64,000 nucleotides of DNA from an uncultured Pelagibacteraceae bacterium. Lineage in GTDB: Bacteria; Pseudomonadota; Alphaproteobacteria; Pelagibacterales; Pelagibacteraceae. Shown one piece after another: positions 35,455 to 45,230 of the stretch. The notes under the pieces were generated by a model. It was given only the letters and a program-made list of their open reading frames with translations, ran no database searches and had not been told where the DNA came from. Position 1 is the stretch's first letter; every line of letters starts with the position of its first letter. The stretch lies in NCBI GenBank assembly GCA_902571925.1, contig CACGDW010000001.1:1-64000 (forward strand). Direction: 5' to 3'. The translations under genes and the position numbers were made by a program.

Positions 35455-38400
35455 ATGAATATTACAGAATTAAGTATAAAAAGACCAACTGTCTCTTGGG
35501 TTATGTCTCTTATTTTAATTGTTTTTGGCTTATTCGTGTTTTGGAAATTGCCAGTAAGAGAGTTGCCAAATGGTATACAGCCTCCAGTCGTACAGATTCA
35601 AGTAGATTATAAATCCGCTGCGGCTTCAATAGTAGATCAAGAAGTAACTCAGGTTGTTGAAGATGTTATTGGAGGAGCCGAAGGTATAAAAAATATCGAT
35701 TCTAAATCTGAAAATGGAAGAAGTACAATCAATGTAGAGTTTGATACTAGTATAGATTTAGATAATGCGGCCAACGACATTAGAGAAAGAGTTGCTAGAA
35801 TTGTCGATAATTTACCCGCCGAGTCTGATGCTCCACAAATACTCAAAAGAGCAGCTGGTTTTACTACAACTATGTGGTTATCTTTATCCTCTTCAACTTG
35901 GAGTGATCTTGAGCTAGGAGATTACGCAGAAAGATATTTGGTTGATCAATTTTCTAGTGTTAAAAATGTTGGTAGGATCAGAGTTGGAGGGTTAAGAGAA
36001 TTAAGTATCAGAGTTTGGATTGATCCTATTAGGCTTGCTGCTAATAATTTGACAATCAAAGAGGTTGAGACTGCGATGAGGGCAGAAAATATTAGTCTTC
36101 CAGCTGGAACTCTTGAAGCAGACAACATTGATTTAACACTTAATTTAGATAAATCATATAATGACATTAATTCTATCAAATTACTCCCAATTAAAAAAAA
36201 CGGTAATAAAGTTATTTTATTATCTGATGTTGCAAATATAGAATTTGGTCCAGTTTCAGAAAAAACCCTATTTAAAGCCCAAACTAAAGATCAAATAAAT
36301 TTAAAAACTGTTGGAATAGGTATCTATGCAAGAAGTGGTGCATCAACAGTTGAGCTCTCAGATGATATCAAGAAAAAGATTGTTCAAGTCAAGAAATCAT
36401 TGCCTGATGAATTGGATTTAAGAGTTTCATTTAATCGAGCAAACTATGTGGAGGCAGCTATTCACGAAGTATATAAAACTCTAGTAATAGCTTTTATTTT
36501 AGTTGTATTAATAATTTACCTGTTTTTAGGAAATTTAAAGGCAGTTATAGTACCTGCAATAGCACTCCCTGTTAGTCTTATAGCATCCTTTTTAGGTTTA
36601 TACATATTTGGGCTATCAATAAATATTTTTGTCCTTTTAAGCTTTATTTTAGCTATAGGAATAATCACAGACGACTCTGTCATAATGACAGATGCAATAT
36701 ATAGACGAATAGAAAATGGTGAGTCACCATTGGTTGCTGCGTACAAGGGTTCTAAGCAAATCTCTTTCGCTATCATAGCAACAACGTTAATTTTAGTAGC
36801 TGTTTTTCTGCCCTTAATTTTTATTGAGGGAATTTCTGGAACTTTGTTTAAAGAAACAGCAATTGCTTTGTCTTTTTCAATTGTTGTATCTTCTTTTGTA
36901 GCATTAACATTATCTCCAATGCTTGCTAGTAAATTTTTATATAAAAACACAACAAAAAAGAAATTTGTACAAAAGTTTGAAAAAATCTTTTTGGGTTTTG
37001 CTAATTTTTATAAAGAAACTTTAGATATAATTATTAATAGAACAAAAACTGTAAGCACTTTTATTGTATTAATAGTTGTAGCGTCAGTATTATTATTTAG
37101 TTTCTCAAAAAAAGAATTGTTACCCATGGAAGATCGTGGGGCATATTTGATTATCGGTTCAACTGATGAGGGAAGTTCTTTTGAATATACTCAAGAACAA
37201 GCCCAGAAAGTGGAGGCAAGACTGATTCCTCTTCTTCAAGCTGAGGATAGTCCATATGCAAGATTTATTATGAGGGTACCTGGCTTTGGTAATTCAGCAA
37301 ATTCATATAATAGTTTTATAATTATTGCTTTACTAGATGACTGGAAAAACCGAAAAAAGGGACAACAAATTGTTTTGAGAGAAGCTATTGGAAAAATAGT
37401 AACTCTACCACAAGCATTGGCTTTCCCTATCTCTCCGCAATCAATAAGAGTTTCAAATTATAATAAACCTTTACAGATGGTTATTTATGGAAACACTTAC
37501 GAAGAACTAGAGGAAAAACAAAAAAGTGTTATTCGAAAGATGAGAACAAATAAAAATCTCTCTAGAATTGAGTCCGACTACAACAGAAATAAACCAGAGA
37601 TAAAATTGATGATTAACAAGAATAAAGCTAAAGATTTAGGTGTTTCAACAAAATCGATAGGTGAAACACTTGAAACTCTTTATGGAGGAAAAAAAATAAC
37701 AACCTTTAATAAACTAGGTAAAGAATATCCTATTATTGTTCAACAATATTTATCTGACAGAAGAAACAAAGAGGGTGTTTCTAAAATATTCGTTCGTTCA
37801 GAAACAAATGAAAAACTAATTTCTTTAGCAAATCTAGTTAGTTTTAAGGAAGAAGGCTCAGCAAAAAAACTTGCAAGATATAATAGGCAGAGAGCAGTAA
37901 CGATATCAGCAAATATTAACGAAGGTTATACTTTAACACAGGCAATGAGTTTTTTAGAGGATGTGATGGCTGATATTGCTCCTGAAAATCAAATTACTTG
38001 GAAAGGAAAATCTGAGGAAATTAAAGAAACTAGTAATGAATTATTCATAATTTTTGCGTTAGCACTACTTACTGCATATTTAGTAATGGCAGCCACATTT
38101 AATTCTTTCATTCATCCATTTATAATTATTTTAACTGTACCATTAGCTATTTTTGGTGGGTTAATATTTATTCTATTTCTAAATAGTTCAGTAAATATTT
38201 TTTCTCAAATCGCTTTAATCATATTAATAGGTATTTCTACAAAAAATAGTATTTTGATTGTTGACTATGCAAATCGAATTAGAACTATGGGGAAAGATAT
38301 AAGAGTAGCTGTTAAAGAAGCATGTTCAGCAAGATTTAGACCAATTATTATGACCTCACTGAGCACTATGATTGCTATGGTACCTCTTGTAATTGGCAAT

Positions 38401-38583
38401 TTTGGTCCTGGTGCAGGTGAGGGATCAAGACTAGCTGTAGGTTCAACTATTTTAGGTGGAATGATAATATCAACTTTTTTTACCTTGTATATTACTCCAT
38501 CGATGTATTTTGCATTAGCAAAAAATACAAAAAGAATTGATGTAGTAGATTTAGAGTTAAAAAAAGAGTTATCTAAAAAATAA
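35455..38583 (+). CDS. RND-family efflux transporter permease (HAE1-like)
   Basis: An inner-membrane proton-driven trimeric exporter with 12 membrane helices and two large periplasmic loops. The N-terminal NITELSIKRPTVSWVMSLILIVFGL, the GIITDDSVIMTDA segment in TM4 with its paired Asp residues, VPLAIFGGLIFILFLN and the C-terminal GISTKNSILIVDYAN are typical. Length 1042 is normal. It shares an operon with the adaptor gene immediately upstream. The substrate is unknown. Convergent with the transglycosylase gene, overlapping by 11 bases. Confidence 0.95.
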   Translation: MNITELSIKRPTVSWVMSLILIVFGLFVFWKLPVRELPNGIQPPVVQIQVDYKSAAASIVDQEVTQVVEDVIGGAEGIKNIDSKSENGRSTINVEFDTSIDLDNAANDIRERVARIVDNLPAESDAPQILKRAAGFTTTMWLSLSSSTWSDLELGDYAERYLVDQFSSVKNVGRIRVGGLRELSIRVWIDPIRLAANNLTIKEVETAMRAENISLPAGTLEADNIDLTLNLDKSYNDINSIKLLPIKKNGNKVILLSDVANIEFGPVSEKTLFKAQTKDQINLKTVGIGIYARSGASTVELSDDIKKKIVQVKKSLPDELDLRVSFNRANYVEAAIHEVYKTLVIAFILVVLIIYLFLGNLKAVIVPAIALPVSLIASFLGLYIFGLSINIFVLLSFILAIGIITDDSVIMTDAIYRRIENGESPLVAAYKGSKQISFAIIATTLILVAVFLPLIFIEGISGTLFKETAIALSFSIVVSSFVALTLSPMLASKFLYKNTTKKKFVQKFEKIFLGFANFYKETLDIIINRTKTVSTFIVLIVVASVLLFSFSKKELLPMEDRGAYLIIGSTDEGSSFEYTQEQAQKVEARLIPLLQAEDSPYARFIMRVPGFGNSANSYNSFIIIALLDDWKNRKKGQQIVLREAIGKIVTLPQALAFPISPQSIRVSNYNKPLQMVIYGNTYEELEEKQKSVIRKMRTNKNLSRIESDYNRNKPEIKLMINKNKAKDLGVSTKSIGETLETLYGGKKITTFNKLGKEYPIIVQQYLSDRRNKEGVSKIFVRSETNEKLISLANLVSFKEEGSAKKLARYNRQRAVTISANINEGYTLTQAMSFLEDVMADIAPENQITWKGKSEEIKETSNELFIIFALALLTAYLVMAATFNSFIHPFIIILTVPLAIFGGLIFILFLNSSVNIFSQIALIILIGISTKNSILIVDYANRIRTMGKDIRVAVKEACSARFRPIIMTSLSTMIAMVPLVIGNFGPGAGEGSRLAVGSTILGGMIISTFFTLYITPSMYFALAKNTKRIDVVDLELKKELSKK

Positions 38584-39172
38584 TGTATTTATTTTTGTTC
38601 AGTGAATTTCTACATTTTGATAATTGTTTTTTATAGATATTAGATTGTTTTTGAACTTTCTTTGCCAAGCTTATTACTTTTTTATTTTTTTTATAATACT
38701 TATAATTTCCCCAGCCCTCATGATAGGCGAGATATTGTTTGAAAGCATCTTTCTTTGAAACTTTGAGAATAGACTCAGTTTTATTTGTATACCACCCAAT
38801 AAAGTCAACGCTATCTTTAAATCTAACTCTTGTTGCAAGTTTGTTTCCAGTTTCTTTTTTATATTGCTCCCAAGTACCTTTAACAGCTTGAGAATAACCA
38901 AATGAGCTCGAAGGTCTTTTAAAAGGGATCACCTTAAAAATTTTTTGTCTTGGAGGTTTTGCTAACCAATCAAAGTCGGACTCCATCTTTATTATTGCTA
39001 GTTGAACATAAATGGGTGTACCCCACTTTTGTTCAACCTTTTTAGTATGTTTATACCAAAGATATCTTTCATCAAATATTGAACAACTATTAGCAGTATT
39101 AACTGGAATTGAGGAACATCCAGTCAGTAAAAAAAAAATTAAAATATAAAATTTATTTTTTAGAAACTCCAT
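38573..39172 (-). CDS. Lytic transglycosylase-like lipoprotein (SLT domain)
   Basis: The signal region ends in the lipobox LLTGCSS (Cys at residue 19), so it is probably an outer-membrane lipoprotein. The SLT-like domain has the catalytic Glu in QLAIIKMESDFDW, then SSFGYSQAVKGTWEQYKKETG and YLAYHEGWGNY, matching the ES..G.sQ...t...Y pattern of lytic transglycosylases. They cleave glycan strands of peptidoglycan and release anhydro-muropeptides. The 199-residue length is compact. It overlaps the VanZ-like gene by 20 bases and is part of a possible wall-recycling set with AmpG and AmgK/MurU in this window. Confidence 0.88.
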   Translation of the reverse strand: MEFLKNKFYILIFFLLTGCSSIPVNTANSCSIFDERYLWYKHTKKVEQKWGTPIYVQLAIIKMESDFDWLAKPPRQKIFKVIPFKRPSSSFGYSQAVKGTWEQYKKETGNKLATRVRFKDSVDFIGWYTNKTESILKVSKKDAFKQYLAYHEGWGNYKYYKKNKKVISLAKKVQKQSNIYKKQLSKCRNSLNKNKYIIF

Positions 39173-39548
39173 ATTTATTTATAAGTTTCCTTACAAAAAT
39201 TACAACAATCACTCCTAAAAAATTTCCAAATAAATCTGATAATTGAAAACTTCTTTCAGGTATAAATAAATGAAAAATCTCAAGAATTAACGATAATAAA
39301 ACTAAATAAATAATTAAATTTTTGATTTGATTTTGGTTTTTAAAACTGAGAAAACCAATAGCTGAAATTAGAATAAATACATAAAAGTGATTCGATGATA
39401 TTATAAAATCAGGTGTTATTTGAGGTTGTATCTTTTTATTACCATAAATAAACCATCCAACTAAACTACCTGGAAAAAGATATAAAGTTATTAAAAAAAT
39501 GTTTAAAGAATAAAAGATTATTCTATAATTGGAAAAAAATTTTATCAT
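39153..39548 (-). CDS. VanZ-like membrane protein
   Basis: A 131-residue protein with four hydrophobic segments, including NIFLITLYLFPGSLVGWF, FYVFILISAIGFLSF, IIYLVLLSLILEIFHLFIPERSFQLSDLFGNFLGVIVV. The last carries the E..Q...p.R..s..D...N..G pattern typical of VanZ-like proteins. Function in bacteria outside glycopeptide resistance is not established. It overlaps the transglycosylase gene by 20 bases and lies 45 bases from divergent gpmA. Confidence 0.82.
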   Translation of the reverse strand: MIKFFSNYRIIFYSLNIFLITLYLFPGSLVGWFIYGNKKIQPQITPDFIISSNHFYVFILISAIGFLSFKNQNQIKNLIIYLVLLSLILEIFHLFIPERSFQLSDLFGNFLGVIVVIFVRKLINKYGVSKK

Positions 39549-39593
39549 TTAATTATATAGTTTTATTTATAAATATATCTTAGAAATAATAAT

Positions 39594-40307
39594 ATGAGTA
39601 TTTTAGTTTTAGTAAGACACGGTCAAAGTACCTGGAATCTTGAAAAAAAATTTACTGGGTGGGTTGATGTCGATCTTACAGAAAATGGAAAATCAGAGGC
39701 AGAAAAGGCAGGCATTTTGATTAAAAATAGAGATATCGAAATAAATTTTTATTATTCTTCCCTACAATTACGAGCAAACAACACTCTTAAGATAATACAG
39801 AAAGTTTTGAATGAAAAAAAAAGTTTTACTAGAGCCTGGCAACTTAATGAGAGACATTATGGGGCGTTAACAGGATTAAATAAACTTGAAATGAGTAAAA
39901 AAATTGGCGAAGATAAAGTACATGAGTTTAGAAGATCCTGGAATGTCCGGCCAGAGGTTTTAAATAGAGGTAGTAAATTTCACCCCCTAAATATTGATGC
40001 TTATAAAGATATACCTAGAGAATCGATTCCTGACACAGAGTCTCTTAAAGATACTTATGATAGAGTGATTAAGTATTATGAAGAAGAAATTAGAGATAAA
40101 TTAAAAAACAATAATATTTTAATTTCTGCTCATGGGAACTCAATTAGAGCATTATGTAAAAATTTATTTAATTTAGATGATGTTCAAATCTCTAAATTGG
40201 AGATCCCTACAGGAAACCCTCTTATTATTGAATTTAATTCACAGAATAAGATAATTCTTTGTGAATACCTCGATAGAGAAAGGGCTAAAGATCTTGTAGT
40301 TTTTTAA
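39594..40307 (+). CDS. gpmA: 2,3-bisphosphoglycerate-dependent phosphoglycerate mutase
   Basis: Interconverts 3- and 2-phosphoglycerate in central carbon metabolism. The phospho-acceptor His is in VLVRHGQSTWNLEKKFTGW (RHG, residue 8), the second region is WQLNERHYGALTGLNK, and the C-terminal ILISAHGNSIRAL supplies the other active-site His. The 237-residue length agrees with the dPGM class. Only 23 bases of overlap separate its end from the convergent nucleotidyltransferase gene. pgi at 2741 is the only other glycolytic gene in the window. Confidence 0.96.
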   Translation: MSILVLVRHGQSTWNLEKKFTGWVDVDLTENGKSEAEKAGILIKNRDIEINFYYSSLQLRANNTLKIIQKVLNEKKSFTRAWQLNERHYGALTGLNKLEMSKKIGEDKVHEFRRSWNVRPEVLNRGSKFHPLNIDAYKDIPRESIPDTESLKDTYDRVIKYYEEEIRDKLKNNNILISAHGNSIRALCKNLFNLDDVQISKLEIPTGNPLIIEFNSQNKIILCEYLDRERAKDLVVF

Positions 40308-40974
40308 AAGTTTCAAAATTTGTAAGATGGTAAAACTTATTAGAACTTTCAAAACCGTATAGTTCGTTTTTATCTAAAAGTTCGTTCCAAACTTTAGTAA
40401 TAGAAAAAGTATTGATATTGTATTTATTAAATATGTTTCTATTTAAAATTTGACAACCGATATATATAAAATTTTTATTATCATCTTTTTTTAACAAATT
40501 GTCTTTAATACTAAAATCTCCTTTAAGATTTTTATCAAAACTTCGTGCTTTATTTGCCATTAAAAGAATACAATTTATTTTTTTCAAAAAATAGAAGTTC
40601 TGCATTTTATTAATCTCATTTACATATTCCTCATTCCATAAAGTATCTGGATTTAAAACTAAAAAATCATTTTCTTTAGAATTATTAATCATATTTAAAA
40701 TTCCACCTCCCGTATCTAAAATCATTTCTCCATCACGTATGATTTGAATATCAATTGAAAAATTTTTTTTTTTAATAAATTCAAAAATTTGTTTACTTAA
40801 ATGAAATGTATTTAAAAAGACTTTTTTAACACCTAACTTAATTAGCATATTTATACAATTCTCTAGCATTGTTACATTGTTCAATTCCAAAAGTGGCTTT
40901 GGTGTTGTTAATGTTAATGGGTTCAATCTTTTACCAAGTCCCGCACATAATATTAAAGCTGTATTAATTTTCAT
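40285..40974 (-). CDS. Nucleotidyltransferase, MurU-like
   Basis: A sugar-1-phosphate nucleotidyltransferase with the signature ALILCAGLGKRLNPLTLTTPKPLLEL at the N-terminus and DTGGGILN at about residue 82, then VLNPDTLWNEEYV. It lies next to an AmgK-like kinase with an 11-base overlap, the same pairing as in alphaproteobacteria and pseudomonads, where MurU makes UDP-MurNAc from MurNAc-1-phosphate during peptidoglycan recycling. The NDP-sugar specificity (UDP-MurNAc or GDP-mannose-type) is inferred from the pairing. Length 229, shorter than GDP-mannose enzymes. Confidence 0.83.
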   Translation of the reverse strand: MKINTALILCAGLGKRLNPLTLTTPKPLLELNNVTMLENCINMLIKLGVKKVFLNTFHLSKQIFEFIKKKNFSIDIQIIRDGEMILDTGGGILNMINNSKENDFLVLNPDTLWNEEYVNEINKMQNFYFLKKINCILLMANKARSFDKNLKGDFSIKDNLLKKDDNKNFIYIGCQILNRNIFNKYNINTFSITKVWNELLDKNELYGFESSNKFYHLTNFETFKKLQDL

Positions 40975-41911
40975 TTAATTCTTTTTTAAAGTTTTTATTT
41001 AGTAGCTTTTTTAAATCATCAAATAAAACATTTCCATAAATCCTAGTATTAATTAATTTCCAGGTATACGGTATTAATCTAAGATATCTTTTTTTTCTAT
41101 CTCTAGTGGCTAGTCTAGTAAAAATTCCTATTATTTTAAGATTTCTTAAAATTGATAAAATCTCAAAATCATTTTTAAATTTAGAGCTTTCAAGTTTTTT
41201 CTGTTTTTTAATGTAAAAATTATAGATTTTTTGTTTAAATCCTTTTGAAGTTTTAAATCTGACATCATCTATTAATGATGCTAAGTCATATGCTCTATTT
41301 CCTATCAATGCATCTTGACTATCAATAACTCCTATTTTATTTTTTACTAACATTAAATTTGAAACATGAAAATCTCTATGTACAAAAATATCATTTTTTA
41401 ATTTTAATTTATATGTAAGTGTTTTTATTATTTTTTTAAATTCTTTTGAAAATTTTTTTCTCTTAGTTTTTGAAAGTTTTTTTTTTATATACCAATCACA
41501 AAACAAATTTGCTTCTTTAATCAATATTTGATTATTATATTTTGGGATAGTGTAAATTTTCTTTTTAAAATTTCTTACTTTTGTATCTTTAATTAGTTGA
41601 ATTCGATTTAATAATTCAATGACTTTTTTAAAATAATTTAATTTGTTACTTTTTTTTTTACTTAATAAATTGAAAATTGTTTGATCTCCAAAATCCTGAA
41701 TTTCAATGAAATGTTTATTATAATTCTCATTAAGTAATGTAGGAGCTAAAATTCTATTTTTAATAAAAATTTTATTAATTGCGTCATATATGATTAAATT
41801 TTTGAATTTTTCTTTTTTAGCAAAAACCAAAACTGAACTATTACTGTTGTTTTGTTTTCTAAAGAATTCTCTGGATGATGCATCGCCTTTAATTTTTGTT
41901 AAATTTTTCAT
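40964..41911 (-). CDS. Sugar kinase of the aminoglycoside-phosphotransferase fold, AmgK-like
   Basis: An APH-type kinase with the catalytic loop FVHRDFHVSNLMLV (HRDFHxxN) and a DFG-like segment VIDSQDALIGNRAYDLASLI, the QDA..G pattern being characteristic of the AmgK family. The N-terminal part contains GDASSREFFR. In Pseudomonas putida AmgK phosphorylates MurNAc or GlcNAc at C1. The length of 315 is normal. It sits between tsaE and the nucleotidyltransferase gene, the order found in many alphaproteobacteria. Activity on MurNAc is inferred. Confidence 0.83.
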   Translation of the reverse strand: MKNLTKIKGDASSREFFRKQNNSNSSVLVFAKKEKFKNLIIYDAINKIFIKNRILAPTLLNENYNKHFIEIQDFGDQTIFNLLSKKKSNKLNYFKKVIELLNRIQLIKDTKVRNFKKKIYTIPKYNNQILIKEANLFCDWYIKKKLSKTKRKKFSKEFKKIIKTLTYKLKLKNDIFVHRDFHVSNLMLVKNKIGVIDSQDALIGNRAYDLASLIDDVRFKTSKGFKQKIYNFYIKKQKKLESSKFKNDFEILSILRNLKIIGIFTRLATRDRKKRYLRLIPYTWKLINTRIYGNVLFDDLKKLLNKNFKKELNEN

Positions 41912-41917
41912 ATAAGT

Positions 41918-42373
41918 TTACAAACTAAGACCTTTAACTTGTACAAATCTTTTCTTATAATCTTTTGCATATTCAAAACTAAGTTCTATTAACTGTTTAG
42001 GTTTTTCAATAATTTTTTGAGGCCATTCAATTAATGTAATTGAATTAAACTTGTCATCGAACAAATTTAAATTTTTAAGTTCATCCGCAGAATTAAGCCT
42101 ATACAAATCATAATGATTAATCTTTATTTTTTTTATTTGATATTCATTGAGTATGTTAAAAGTTGGGCTCGTAACTTCAGTTATAATTTCATTGTTTTCT
42201 TTTTGAAACCCATTAATTAGGTATTTAACAAATGTTGTTTTTCCAACACCCATTTCGCCATATAAAAATATTACATCTTGTGGTTTAATTTTTTTTAAAA
42301 ATTCAAGAGCGAATTCCTCTGTTTTGGTTTCTGAAGATAAATCTATTTTTTCATTTTTAATAGCGATAGGCAT
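41918..42373 (-). CDS. tsaE: tRNA threonylcarbamoyladenosine biosynthesis ATPase TsaE
   Basis: A small P-loop ATPase needed for the t6A37 modification of ANN-decoding tRNAs, working with TsaB and TsaD. The Walker A is [13 protein letters not shown] near residue 42, followed by [12 protein letters not shown] and NHYDLYRL, the family's switch-like segments, and LIEWPQKI. Length 151 is normal. It overlaps ahcY by 17 bases and is followed six bases later by the AmgK-like gene. The tsaE-kinase-nucleotidyltransferase order is conserved in alphaproteobacteria. Confidence 0.94.
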   Translation of the reverse strand: MPIAIKNEKIDLSSETKTEEFALEFLKKIKPQDVIFLYGEMGVGKTTFVKYLINGFQKENNEIITEVTSPTFNILNEYQIKKIKINHYDLYRLNSADELKNLNLFDDKFNSITLIEWPQKIIEKPKQLIELSFEYAKDYKKRFVQVKGLSL

Positions 42374-43643
42374 TAGGCTTAAAAGGACCTTCTACTCCAA
42401 CACTTATATAGTCTGCTTGATCTTTTGATAATTTAGTTAGTTTTGCTCCAACTTTTTTTAAATGAAGAGTAGCAACCTTTTCGTCCAGGTGTTTTGGTAG
42501 AACGTAAACTTTATTCTCATAGTTTTTATGGTTATTCCAAAGTTCTATTTGAGCAATAACCTGATTGGTAAAAGATGCGCTCATCACAAAACTTGGATGA
42601 CCTGTTGCACACCCTAAATTAACAAGTCTTCCTTCAGCCAGAAGAATTATTCTTTTTTTACTTGGAAGTTCAATTTCGTGAACTTGAGGTTTTACTTCGG
42701 TCCATTTATAATTTTTTAATGCGTCTACTTGGATTTCATTATCAAAATGACCAATATTACATAGGATAGCTCTATCTTTCATATCTCTCATATGATCAGC
42801 AGTAACAATGTCTTTATTGCCTGTGGCTGTTACAACAATATCAGCTTTGCTAATAGCCTCATCCATTAATACTACTTCATAACCCTCCATTGCAGCTTGG
42901 AGTGCACAAATTGGATCTGCCTCTGTGACTAGAACTCTGGCCCCACTTTGTCTTAAAGATGCTGCACTTCCTTTACCTACGTCTCCAAATCCAGCTACTA
43001 TTGCTATTTTTCCAGACATCATTACGTCTGTAGCTCTTCTAATTCCATCAACTAAACTTTCTCTACAACCATATAAATTATCAAATTTTGATTTAGTTAC
43101 AGAATCATTTACATTAATTGCTGGTACTAAAAGAGACTTATCTTTTTCCATTTTATTTAAAGCTTTAATTCCAGTAGTTGTTTCCTCTGAAACTCCTTTC
43201 ACATCTTTTAATAAATCTCTATACTCGTTGTGCATTATTGCTGTTAAATCCCCTCCATCATCTAAAAGCATATTGGGTTTCCAGTCCTTTTTAGCTATTA
43301 TTGTTTGCTTAATACACCAAAGGTATTCTTCTTCAGTTTCACCTTTCCACGCATAAACAGGTATACCTGCTTTTGCAATCGCAGCAGCTGCATGATCTTG
43401 TGTTGAAAAAATATTACAAGAAGACCACCTTACCTCTGCACCTAAATCTATTAATGTTTCAATTAGTACAGCTGTCTGAATTGTCATATGTAAACATCCG
43501 ATAATTTTTGCCCCTTTTAAGGGCGATTTACCAGAATATTCGTCCCTTAATGCCATCAATCCAGGCATTTCACTTTCTGCTATAGAAATTTCCTTACGAC
43601 CAAATTCTGCTTGGGATATATCTTTTACTTTGAAATCATCCAT
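42357..43643 (-). CDS. ahcY: Adenosylhomocysteinase
   Basis: Splits S-adenosylhomocysteine into adenosine and homocysteine, removing the inhibitor left by SAM-dependent methylation. The NAD-binding motif [17 protein letters not shown] is near residue 215, preceded by [24 protein letters not shown] and followed by [11 protein letters not shown] and the C-terminal PFKPNAYRY. The 428-residue length lacks the long insert of some bacterial forms. It follows chvG by 45 bases and overlaps tsaE. No SAH riboswitch is visible in that short gap. Homocysteine released here could be recycled to methionine, which is linked to the metX gene at 62606. Confidence 0.97.
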   Translation of the reverse strand: MDDFKVKDISQAEFGRKEISIAESEMPGLMALRDEYSGKSPLKGAKIIGCLHMTIQTAVLIETLIDLGAEVRWSSCNIFSTQDHAAAAIAKAGIPVYAWKGETEEEYLWCIKQTIIAKKDWKPNMLLDDGGDLTAIMHNEYRDLLKDVKGVSEETTTGIKALNKMEKDKSLLVPAINVNDSVTKSKFDNLYGCRESLVDGIRRATDVMMSGKIAIVAGFGDVGKGSAASLRQSGARVLVTEADPICALQAAMEGYEVVLMDEAISKADIVVTATGNKDIVTADHMRDMKDRAILCNIGHFDNEIQVDALKNYKWTEVKPQVHEIELPSKKRIILLAEGRLVNLGCATGHPSFVMSASFTNQVIAQIELWNNHKNYENKVYVLPKHLDEKVATLHLKKVGAKLTKLSKDQADYISVGVEGPFKPNAYRY

Positions 43644-43688
43644 GGAAGGACTTCTAACAATAAAGGATTAATTAATCAATAGAACTCT

Positions 43689-45230
43689 TTATACTTTAGG
43701 AAATATAATTTCCATGCTTGCTCCCTTTTGATCTGTTCTATTAGAAGCTTTAATTGAAGCATTATGAAGATCAACTAAATTTTTGACTATATTTAAACCT
43801 AGTCCAGAATGTTGGCCAAATTTATTTGGTCTATTGCTATAAAACCTATTAAAAATTTTATTTGTATCTTTTTCTTTAAAACCCTCCCCTTCATCTAGTA
43901 TATTTATTACTACCTTATTATCCTTTGACTTAGAAATTTTTACTATTACCTCTTTATCATCTTCACTAAAAGAAACTGCATTATCCAAAAGATTAGCAAC
44001 TATTTGTTCAATTCTATTTTCTATTCCATTAACAAAATATTTATCTTTTTTATCATTTTCGTAAGATACTTTAATACCTCTCTTAAGCTTATAAATATTG
44101 TTAAAATCATCTACAACTGACTTGATAACTGGTTCTATATCAATTTTTTTTATCTTTTCTTTACTAAGAGCTACTTCATCTTTAAGTATCTGCGAATAAT
44201 CAGTAATTAATCTTTCAATTCTTTGGACATCATGACTTAATATATCAATAAGTTTAATTCTTTGTTTAATATCATTTGTATCATGTAAAATTTCAGAAGC
44301 ACTTTTCAAGGAAGCAAGCGGATTTCTAATTTCATGAACAAGATCAGTAGAGAAATTTTCTGCATGAGTTATTCTTTTCTGTAATTCTAATGTCATGTCA
44401 TCTAAAGAATTTGAGAGTAAGCCTAGCTCATCATTTCTTAATTTTAGCGTATCAATATTAGTTGTCTTGGGATTTTTGTTTCTAATTGTTTTAGTATAGC
44501 TTACTAAATTTTTTATAGGTTTAAGAAAATACCTATTTAAAACAAATGAAAAGATTAAGATTACAATCCCAACTGCCATTGCGGTTCTTATGATAAAATT
44601 TTTTCTTTCATCTATCGCAGCTTTAACGTCATTCGCGTTTTCCGTTATAGCTAAATAACCGATATTTATTCCATTTTGCATCACATTTTTAATAGTTGTT
44701 AATTTAAATTTATTAAATTCTTCTTGAGTAAATGTGAATGGAGTCCCAAAATTTTTAGAACCAGCATAATTGAATAATACATCATTTAAAGATACTGAAT
44801 TTTTTTTCCCTATATTAATGTTTTTTTTTTCAGTAATTTCCTTTGTTTTTTTTTCAGTCAAAATTTCGAATTCTATAGTATCTAACCTTGTTGAAAATGA
44901 TCTAGGATCCAGATCTAATGTATCTGTGTCTCCAACTAAATTTAATTTATTATCAAAAAATATTACTCTATCAAGGTTTTGAAAAAGAAATCTTGTAGAA
45001 AATAAAAAACTTCTAATATCTTCCTCAACAAAGTTTACATTTAATCTAGTTAAATTATCAATTGTATTATTAATAACTTCAATATGATTAGATGATTTTT
45101 TTTTTATCAAATTTGGTTGTACATTTTTTATGTAAATAAATGTGAACAATCCTATAATTGTAAAGAAAATTGAATTAATAAATAAGAACTTTTTAAGGAT
45201 AGATAAATTTTTTAGAATTCTATCAAACAT
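43689..45230 (-). CDS. chvG: Membrane sensor histidine kinase, ChvG-like
   Basis: Two membrane helices flank a periplasmic sensing region of about 180 residues (VEEDIRSFLFSTRFLFQNLDRVIFFDNKLNLVGDT fits the ChvG stimulus-sensing type), followed by a HAMP linker, the H box LVHEIRNPLASLKSA with the phospho-accepting His, an N box (VANLLDNAVSFS), GEGF and GLGLNIVKNL. Length 513. It begins one base inside the stop of chvI (TAATG), so the two are translationally coupled. In rhizobia and Agrobacterium, ChvG responds to acid and envelope stress. Confidence 0.9.
   Translation of the reverse strand: MFDRILKNLSILKKFLFINSIFFTIIGLFTFIYIKNVQPNLIKKKSSNHIEVINNTIDNLTRLNVNFVEEDIRSFLFSTRFLFQNLDRVIFFDNKLNLVGDTDTLDLDPRSFSTRLDTIEFEILTEKKTKEITEKKNINIGKKNSVSLNDVLFNYAGSKNFGTPFTFTQEEFNKFKLTTIKNVMQNGINIGYLAITENANDVKAAIDERKNFIIRTAMAVGIVILIFSFVLNRYFLKPIKNLVSYTKTIRNKNPKTTNIDTLKLRNDELGLLSNSLDDMTLELQKRITHAENFSTDLVHEIRNPLASLKSASEILHDTNDIKQRIKLIDILSHDVQRIERLITDYSQILKDEVALSKEKIKKIDIEPVIKSVVDDFNNIYKLKRGIKVSYENDKKDKYFVNGIENRIEQIVANLLDNAVSFSEDDKEVIVKISKSKDNKVVINILDEGEGFKEKDTNKIFNRFYSNRPNKFGQHSGLGLNIVKNLVDLHNASIKASNRTDQKGASMEIIFPKV

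Noticed and set aside
36516-36950. 144-residue antisense ORF inside the RND permease gene
   Set aside because: Shadow frame opposite a strongly conserved RND transporter gene; no recognisable domain.
42925-43356. 143-residue antisense ORF in ahcY
   Set aside because: Shadow of the highly conserved adenosylhomocysteinase; its frame follows the codon structure of ahcY.
43644-43688. SAH riboswitch before ahcY
   Set aside because: The 45-base gap is too short and lacks the paired GC-rich core of that aptamer.
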